Source: Thamnaconus septentrionalis
Taxonomy: Eukaryota; Chordata; Actinopteri; Tetraodontiformes; Monacanthidae
DNA: 64,000 bases
NCBI GenBank assembly: GCA_009823395.1
Contig: CM020514.1
Location: 3,556,966-3,620,965 of the forward strand
Direction of reading: 5' to 3'
The notes beneath the pieces were generated by a model. It was not told the origin of the DNA. It made no database searches and saw nothing but the letters and a program-made list of their open reading frames with translations. The stretch's first letter is position 1. Every line of letters starts with the position of its first letter. The position numbers were made by a program, and so were the translations under genes. This document shows, piece after piece, positions 56,431-64,000 of this stretch.

Positions 56431-59411
56431 AAAGAGCTGATTATACACATATGTATACATATACAGTTTATATAGACTGTGTTTTCGATCGTGACAGTAG
56501 TCATACTACCACGAGACGGCGGCATCAGATTCCCAACAATCAGAGAAACGGGAATTGTACGACACTGCTGGTTGCCGGGATCGTTCTCGCCACACAGCCA
56601 ACCACGCGTGTTTACCAAACCGCAATTTGCGCTCCTGACTCCTCAGGTGCCGTGTTCCTGGGCGTTTTTGTGCTTGCATAAGATTAGGGCAAAAACCTTT
56701 GTGGATGCGACCTTCCTGCATTCCATTCTCTATGGGTCTGGCTCGAAATCTATACTCTGTAAATCAGTTTTTATCGAAGCAAGACCACATTATCTATCAA
56801 CAACGACCTGCCGTTAATTTAGCAATTTGCTGGTGCAAGGAAAAGTTAAAGTAAAATTGGCTTAAATCTCAGTGTGGCTGACTTCCTGTATAGAACACTG
56901 GCATGCCTGTGAGTTCCACTCCTTGAGATATTAAAGACAATGGCAAGACAGATAGGATTCACAACATTGCACTCCAACGTTATTATAGGGAATGCACCAT
57001 GTTTTAGTGACAGGACAGGAAATGCTTCATTGGGAAAAGGTAGGCGAGGGGAGGCGACCAGTAGGTAGCTGCTCGAAATGCAGTCTGTGATGTTTGAACT
57101 GTGTTTAAACTGTCACTACTTGCTACCCTGCCCCTAAAACTATCTGAGTTGACCCGTGCCCCCCTCCCCCAAGCTGTAATACATGCATAAACTATGAACC
57201 AAGCTGTTGGGTTTTTCCCTTAAAAAGTTAACACTGAAACTACTTTATGTGTCTGCGGCTTAAGGAAGGCGACTGTGTGTGTGTGTGTGTGATGACTCTG
57301 AAAAGCAGTTTATAATTGACAGAATGGAGAGACAGAGAGAGGCAGAAACACAGCTTCCCTATTATTATTGTATGCTCAGCCTTCAGCGGAGCTGGTAACC
57401 ACCAAAAACAAAACACGCTATTCTATTCAAAAAGCCTCTTTCTGTATAAGTCTGACCCTTTGGTGGCCTATATTTCTTTATGTAGAAGGGATGGCTTCAG
57501 GAGGTCAAAGTAAAAATGAAAGTCTCAACAAAACTTGCAAAGGGAAAATGGAAATTGAAGCCACTGAGATGCTGTAAAAACATGTTCTTTTAGAGACAGA
57601 TATTGGTCGGATGATCCCGAGGTCTTTGAAACGGCGCGGCCTCATGACTGCGTAGGTAGCGCGGCTTAGCAGCATTGAAGGCGGCTGAATGATGTATTAA
57701 CTTTTGTGAATGCTGCGAATCTTCCATCGACGGGGCCTTTGCACTGGCAGCTCCTTTCTCCGCAGTTTAGCTACCGGTCTCCCAAGTTGCTGTTGTCTGC
57801 CTATACCCAAGTCATTCGTGCCTATATGCAGTGCATGGACACAACAAGGTTCTGCTTTGCGCCCGTGATGATGCAGGTTGAGTCAGCTGTGCTGTTGTAG
57901 CGTATTAGAAGAGTTTAGAGGATAAGACGAGAGACTAAGGGGGTCATTTACCCACAACCAGACAATGGATGAAGTTTCCAACGAATCAGGCCGTAGAGTT
58001 ACATAATTCAGTGAGACCGTGCGACTGTGGAAAGTATTGATATCTGACATGCAAGTTCAAAGTATTAGTTAAATAAATTGTGTCATCATGTGGCATCATC
58101 AGGTGGCCAAAGGACACATTTGGAGAAATGTCTCAGTAGATCTGAGCTGCTCTAACTGACCGCTGGTGAAGACTGCAGGAGGGTCCAAACTAATTTGAGT
58201 AGCTGCAGGTATCATCGGGACTTTTTGAAGTAAGGAGAAATCATAATCTCCGATGTGATGTTTTTATTCGCAAGTGGGAAGACATTCAGCAACACTGGTT
58301 CCCTCAAGAACAGGAAGAACAAATGATCAGCAGCCTGCATTTTAGACAACTGCAGCGCCACAATTAATGAGCACCCAAAATACAACCAAATCCATTCATA
58401 ACCATCTCCTAACATAAAATGAGTTAGACGAAAAGATGGAAGGTAAACTTAGTTATCCCATTCAAATAACTGATACTATATTCCAGTTTACACTATTACT
58501 CTGGATTACAATCATTGACTTTATATGAAGATAACTACTGTCATTATCATGACTGAGTTATTCAAGTAATCAGATCAGAAATGGATAGTTCTATGATGCC
58601 TGGTTGATGTTCAGCAAGTGGGTAGTTTATATGGGTTATATATAGTTATGTGGGTAATATAGACCCCCTCTGAAGCCTAGAGGTTGGTTTCAAGGTCAGC
58701 GACATCTGGAATTTCTGTTTTCTTTTTGAATCCGTAAGATTCCCAATTAGTGTGTGTGGGTTCTGGTGGAGAGGCACAACCCCAATTAATTGCCATTTTA
58801 CTTCAAAATTAAGTCAAATCGTACAAAAATGGAAATTGGACGCAATATATGTATTTATTATTTGTTTTTATAGCTCCTTTTTGTTTTGACAGCCATTTTT
58901 TAAATTCTTTTTTATTCTTTTTTTAGCCTTTTTGCAACCATGTTTTGCTGCCCCCGTTGGCCAAAAGGTGCAAGCTGAAGTTGTAGCAGATGAATATCCT
59001 TTTTTTTTTTTTTTTTAATTTAAGAGATGAGATGAATTGTTTGCCTTGAAGTCTGAATTTTGACCATGTGTTTTTCAGTTTTTGTGTGTTGAGTTTCAAC
59101 AGAAGCTTCACAGTTTCGGGGGAAAAAAAGTGTTTTGCACAAGGGAGAAACTGTTAGAGAGAGACAAAATACACCGACGCGAAGACAGAAATAAAGTGCG
59201 GTTCTGTATCTGTTTAATGTAGCTTTGTGGCGTCCTCACGTGTATGTTTCTATTTATGGATTCAACACACACCTTGGGTCGAAAGAACCCAGGTGTGAAT
59301 GTCATCAGAAAGTCCTGACATGATGTTTTTCTTGGACTGATGAGGCTTCATTAAGTGAGGGGACAGGCAGCATCACTGCTTTCATGACGAGAGTAATGAG
59401 GCCTGACTGAA

Positions 59412-59500
59412 GGTGCTTTTCCACCAAATGTAACAGGAACTTTTAGTCCCGGCTAGTTTGCTGCTGGGGACTAAAATGTTCCTGCAGGCCCACGGCGGTC
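59412..59500. repeat. Hairpin MITE-like segment
   Basis: AGGAACTTTTAGTCCC (59,435-59,450) and GGGACTAAAATGTTCCT (59,467-59,483) are inverted repeats with one extra base, within GGTGCTTTTCCACC...CCTGCAGG flanks typical of a short fish repeat. No coding capacity. Confidence 0.6.
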
Positions 59501-60187
59501 TGTGTTTCGTCCACAGCCGGAGGTCCAGATAGATTCTAATGTCTAATCTACTCATGTAGCGGATCTCAGTCCCTTAGATAATATCAGATTTTACTGTGAA
59601 TTTTGTCATCGAGTGAAAATAAAATACATTATTTATTTCATCATCATCACACAGCAGTGTTGGTTTAAAATGGCAGCTCTCACATTTTCTATATGACAAT
59701 GAGTCGGCTTCTTTTTCTCTTATGAAAAGCACTAAATCAATTAGTTTGCTCGTTAATTTTCACAGTGCATCTCATGGCATTTCTGCTGCCCACCCAGAAC
59801 TAGCACCACTTTTGATTTAATTTTATAAATAATCTTCAGGTATTAATTTATTTTCTTATATTTTGGAAATTTTATAGATTTACGTTTAATGATAAACTGC
59901 CATGGCTGTCCTACCTAATTGTAAAACCATGCCATGACTTGTGAACCATGTACGATGGAGGTCAACCAAAATAGCAAAAGTGGGCAAAATGGCAATCAGC
60001 GTGATTTACGCTCGAAAGTTGCAGGTGGTTAGTGCTGCCTGTTGGCAGACAAGAGCTCATGGTAATAATATATTGAAACTGAAAATTTAAAAGAATATTA
60101 TTTTGAGACACTAACGTAAAAAAAAAAAGTGTTTTCCAGTTAAAAACCAGATCACCATCAGTGAGATTTGAAACTGAGCATCATTTA

Positions 60188-60191
<4 letters not shown>

Positions 60192-60242
<51 letters not shown>
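60192..60242. repeat. Long (TG)n microsatellite
   Basis: About 25 uninterrupted TG units. Confidence 0.97.
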
Positions 60243-60245
<3 letters not shown>

Positions 60246-60997
60246 TTGCTGTTGTTATGGGTCCATGAATCTGGAATAAACTGAATAAGACCAAATATAA
60301 AAATAAGAAATCACCATGGGGAACTCGTTTTGCCTAAAAGAAAGCTCTACATTAGATTCCACATTAGTATGCGTTTTTTTAAGCCAAAGATTACTAATGC
60401 AGACATATACGCACTGTGTTATGTTTGATTAGTGCATATTGGTACTTAAAATGGAACATTATATGTATTACTATCTTGCAATGGAATCATATTTGGAAAT
60501 GTCGCATTTTGTTCTTTACTTTCAAACGTTCACATAAAAACCCTCCTACTTCCAGATAATTGTTTTGGCATGGCACTCATTATGACAGTGCTTCCAAGAT
60601 GGACTATAGGAGTGGCCGTGGGTGGTAAGAGGGTGTAGAGTGTTGTTTGAAAAGTGGCCCAGCCGGTGGGAGTCAGTTGACTGGGACAGCAAAGGAGGGG
60701 GAGACAAGAGAGTGGTCTCCGAACACTTGAAGCAGGCGCCATGTTGCGGGAAACATTTCTGTCCTTTACGGGCAAAAGCTTCACCTAATCAACAGAAAAG
60801 AGTGAATTTCTCCACCTTTTGAGGGGCTTGCCCATGTGTGAGGGATGGGGGTGCTTTCCCATCCCACTCAAGACACATCATCAGTGTGTGTCTCCCCCCC
60901 CCCTCATTATTCTAAGTGAGGATTCATTACATGTAGACAACATGTAGAAAACTTCAGCCGTGGAGTGACGTTCTAGTGCACAGACGACAAGAGACAT

Positions 60998-61157
60998 TTA
61001 AGGAGTCATATTTGGCATGATTCATGATTTTTATATTGGTGAAAGCTTAACATACTCCTCAAAAATGCATGAATAAAAATGTATACTTTCATTAGGTTTT
61101 CCTAGGAACAAGATACTAGACTTCCTCTCTCTTGGTAAGATATATATATGGGAACAA

Positions 61158-61205
<48 letters not shown>

Positions 61206-61456
61206 TGTATATACACACATACATACATATACACACACATGTATATATACTGTAAATATATATAGGTAGCTTTATATGTATGTTTATATATATATATATG
61301 TATATATATGTATAATAATGGCCTAAAAATAAAGTCATTTTTTATACACACATACACACACACACACCCACACACACAGATATCTATATATACATATGTA
61401 TATATGTGGATGACATGCTGTTTCTAATGAGGTATATTTGCATAGACAAGGATATA

Positions 61457-61517
<61 letters not shown>

Positions 61518-61818
61518 TATATATTGTATATATATATTATATATATATAGAGCATCTCTTGATAATGCTGGCCAAGTCTTTTTTTCTTTTTCCTTAGAAC
61601 ATCTCTAAACTAACTAAGACAAAGATATATATAAGATATATATAAACTAACTAAGACAAAATAACTAAGGCCATTATTTTGATAGGGTGACGAAATGTAG
61701 CAATAAGGGTCTTGCTTCCAGTTAGCTACCATCTCACCATTTCTTGAGGAAGTGCTGTACTTAAAGATGGGCCCTAAATATGGAACGCGCAGTCAAATGT
61801 CACACACTGGACCTTTAA
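60998..61818 (-). mobile_element. TTAA-type MITE, copy 5, swollen by microsatellites
   Basis: The left side has TTAAGGAGTCATATTTGGCA then GATTTTTATATTGGTGAAAG and CTTAACATACTCC, matching the copy at 46,682. The right side has CAGTTAGCTACCATCTCACC, GAGGAAGTGC and TCACACACTGGACCTTTAA. TTAA lies at both ends. The middle is filled with (CA)n (about 61,160-61,199) and long (TA)n tracts (for example 61,465-61,513), and includes GATGACATGCTGTTTCTAAT at 61,409, shared with the LINE-flanking repeat. Confidence 0.6.
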
Positions 61819-62371
61819 GCAGAAAGAGGATGATGAAGCTACAGTATGAGTCTGGGCTTGAGGCTTGTGTGGGTCCTTTGTTGTGAAGTGATGATATCTG
61901 CCGCTCTTTATGCGGCACGTTAGACGCATCTGTGAGTGAAAAGTTTGGCAAAAGGGTATGTCCCATTCTTATGCGATGTGTCAGAGTGTGTGTGTGTGTG
62001 TGTGTGTGCGTGCGCGCACATACTGTGGATTCCTGGTGTACAGCCTGCATGTGGGAGCACAAACAAAGCACCTGGCTGAGAGGTGAGTCACAGTCACAGG
62101 TAATCGCTCTGACATTTAATTCTAATAAAGCACTGAGAAGATAATGGCACCTACTGGCATTAAATGGCATACACGCGCGCGCGCATGCAAAATACAGTGG
62201 CACAAAACACACCCGTGCACCAGTGAAAAAGCCTTCCGCAACACTTACCGCTGCAAAAAAAACCAAAACAAACCTGCGTTTAAGACCCTGACTCACGCAC
62301 ATTGCACAGCTGAGGATGCGGAGGAGGGAGACGCGTTGCGAGGCTCCAGACAGGACGACAGGCAAAAGGAC

Positions 62372-62413
<42 letters not shown>

Positions 62414-62703
62414 GGGATGGAGAGGGTGAAGAGGTGACGAATGCGAGAGATGCTGATTAGTGAAGTTAGAGGAACTCAGGCGCAGGCAGTGGCAGATATT
62501 ATTATATTTTTTGTAAAAATATTGATACACGTGCTTGCCAGACTCCTCACCCGTAGAATCACCTCCCAGTTCGAGTGTGGATTGGGGACGGACGCTCTCC
62601 GGAAAAACTTTGTTTTTGCTTAGGTTTGTTTTGATAAGAGTCTGGCCTCATGCAGCTTTGACCTTCTGACCACGACCAATATTACATTGTGATATCATTG
62701 ATA
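61819..62703. other. Intergenic stretch, no gene
   Basis: (TG)n at about 61,986-62,008, alternating CG at 62,174-62,184 and a (CCAG)n tetranucleotide tract at 62,373-62,412 of about ten units. No exon is recognised. Confidence 0.45.
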
Positions 62704-63012
62704 CAGATGGCCCCGATATCGATTTCGGGTATTGGTACCGATACCGGGTTTGAGTACCCTACTTGTAACTCGCACGATGTGTGCTGATACCGAAACACCG
62801 ATACCAGTTGTATATGTATGTACTGTATATGACTTTGTTCAATATGTGTTTGTGCTTGCAGTGAAACTTCTAGTACAGGTATGGGCAAACTATAAAGTAA
62901 TTCTATAATGTGTAATGGCCTTATTAGCTACTCAGTATCTATATCGGTGAGGACTGAAAAACAAGCACTCGTACTCTACTTGCTCTGTAAAATTGGTATC
63001 GGTGGATCCCTA
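62704..63012. mobile_element. Non-autonomous hAT element (GGTATCGGTG...ATCCCTA type)
   Basis: The right end AATTGGTATCGGTGGATCCC-TA and the left CAGATGGCCCCGATATCG resemble the CAGGGATGCACCGATA termini of the family also seen at 21,308. The interior is rich in GATACCG motifs. Within it, ACAGGTATGGGCAAACTATA at 62,875-62,894 matches the end of the hAT family at 17,299 and may be a fragment. Confidence 0.5.
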
Positions 63013-64000
63013 ATTATTAATATTACCTAAGGCAGATATCGTTGGCCACACCTCCCTTTACACTCTACAATTATCTATTCATTGACAAAAAAAAAACCTC
63101 TACCACTCCCAAAATAACATCAGCAACGTGATGTTCCTCAGAAGAAAATGAGAATTTAAAAAATGAAAAGAAGAAATAAATTACGGGGGATTTAGTGATG
63201 CAACCGCACGGCTCGCGACTGCCTAGAAACGCCCCTGAACGTGCGTGTAACGGGAAGGGGGGAACTCTGAGTTAGCGGTAGATGTGAGTGTGAGCGGTTG
63301 TTTGTCTTTCTATGACAAAATATTGGAGAGAGAAAAAAAATCCCCCGTCTACTTTTTGTTGCAGATGTTTGTGTGGTGGAAAGGTCTGGGGAATGAACGG
63401 CAAACAGGGAAGTCTCGACCTGCGAAATATGTAAATAGATACGATCACTTTTGAAAGGGGGGAAAAAAAAATGCTTTTACTTTGGAAAGAAACGAGAACG
63501 TTATCGCATCTGCTGTTTGAGTTTTAGGAGAGAGTGGGTGGTGTTTTTTTTCTTTCTTTTTTTTTTTTTTTTACAAAGTGACACATTTTCAGTTGGAGCA
63601 TCGGTGTTATTTCATACGTTCAAAAAAAAAAAAAAAAAAAAGAGGTGAAAGATATTGCAGTGAGTGAAGTGGGACTTTCTCAGCGTCTGCGTATTGCACT
63701 GAATTTGAATGTGCAGATTACAATGCAGGTGTGCACGTGTGTGTGGTGAGTGCGTCCGAGCGAGCGCGCGCGCGCGGGCGGGGGGGGAGCTCATCAGCAT
63801 GTTTAAGGTCACATCTGATGTCAACGTGCTTTCCCACAGTTTATGGGTTAACTGCTGATTGTGGTTTGGCGTCTGACTCATCGGACGCGAATTCGCGCGT
63901 GCTTTGCGTCTGTGTGTGTGTGTGTGTGTGTGTCTCTGTGTGTGATGCTATCACAGTGACCAAATAACGCGGGGCTTTGCGGCCCTGCCAGGCCCTCCGT
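63013..64000. other. Intergenic stretch to the window end
   Basis: A-runs at 63,088-63,097, 63,461-63,470 and 63,622-63,641, a T-run at 63,558-63,572, alternating CG with G-run at 63,763-63,787, and (TG)n at about 63,909-63,934. No gene is recognised. Confidence 0.45.

Larger units (their letters stand above)
56431..60997. other. Intergenic stretch, no gene
   Basis: Mostly unique and AT-leaning. Features seen: (TG)n at 57,275-57,290, T-run at 58,999-59,017, a hairpin MITE-like element (separate entry) and a long (TG)n at 60,192-60,242. The 112-residue plus frame at 56,479 and the others have no recognisable domain. Confidence 0.4.

Overview
The window looks like genomic DNA from a ray-finned fish (teleost, probably a percomorph; species not determinable). 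The pointers are very dense (CA)n, (GA)n, (TA)n and (GAA)n microsatellites, many short non-autonomous hAT and TTAA-flanked elements of kinds common in fish, an L2/CR1-type LINE fragment, tRNA-derived SINEs, and the vertebrate-specific mir-221/mir-222 microRNA pair. Nearly all long open frames are translations of microsatellites. I found no intact protein-coding gene.

The functional core is the minus-strand mir-222/mir-221 cluster. mir-222 lies near 13.8 kb and mir-221 about 0.9 kb downstream near 12.9 kb, in the order and orientation known from other vertebrates. Around them I can read a plausible host transcript. It has a CCAAT/TATA-like promoter near 24.70 kb, a first exon ending at a GTAAGT donor at 23,761, an intron of about 9.8 kb, and a pyrimidine-rich acceptor at 13,936. 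The downstream exon carries both hairpins. It ends either at a poly(A) signal at 12,764-12,769 or at a strong competing splice donor at 12,830. The hairpins are near certain; the transcript model is inference.

Layout: 1-12.7 kb is intergenic, with SINEs, two TTAA MITEs, a broken THAP-domain fragment and a very AT-rich block. 12.7-24.7 kb is the microRNA transcription unit, with a nested MITE/hAT, another hAT element, a CTG-type minisatellite and polypurine tracts in its intron. 24.7-53 kb is microsatellite-rich, with several transposon insertions: one hAT with a perfect 8-bp target duplication, one hAT interrupted by a second element and abutted by a Tc1-like element, and a second copy of the MITE/hAT composite. 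53-64 kb holds a candidate 26-nt microexon (minus strand), an L2-like reverse transcriptase fossil flanked by related repeats, and more MITE and hAT copies.

The most interesting structural results are the reconstructed microRNA host transcript and a hAT-in-MITE composite present twice with the same relative orientation and a shared junction, which suggests it spread as one unit.
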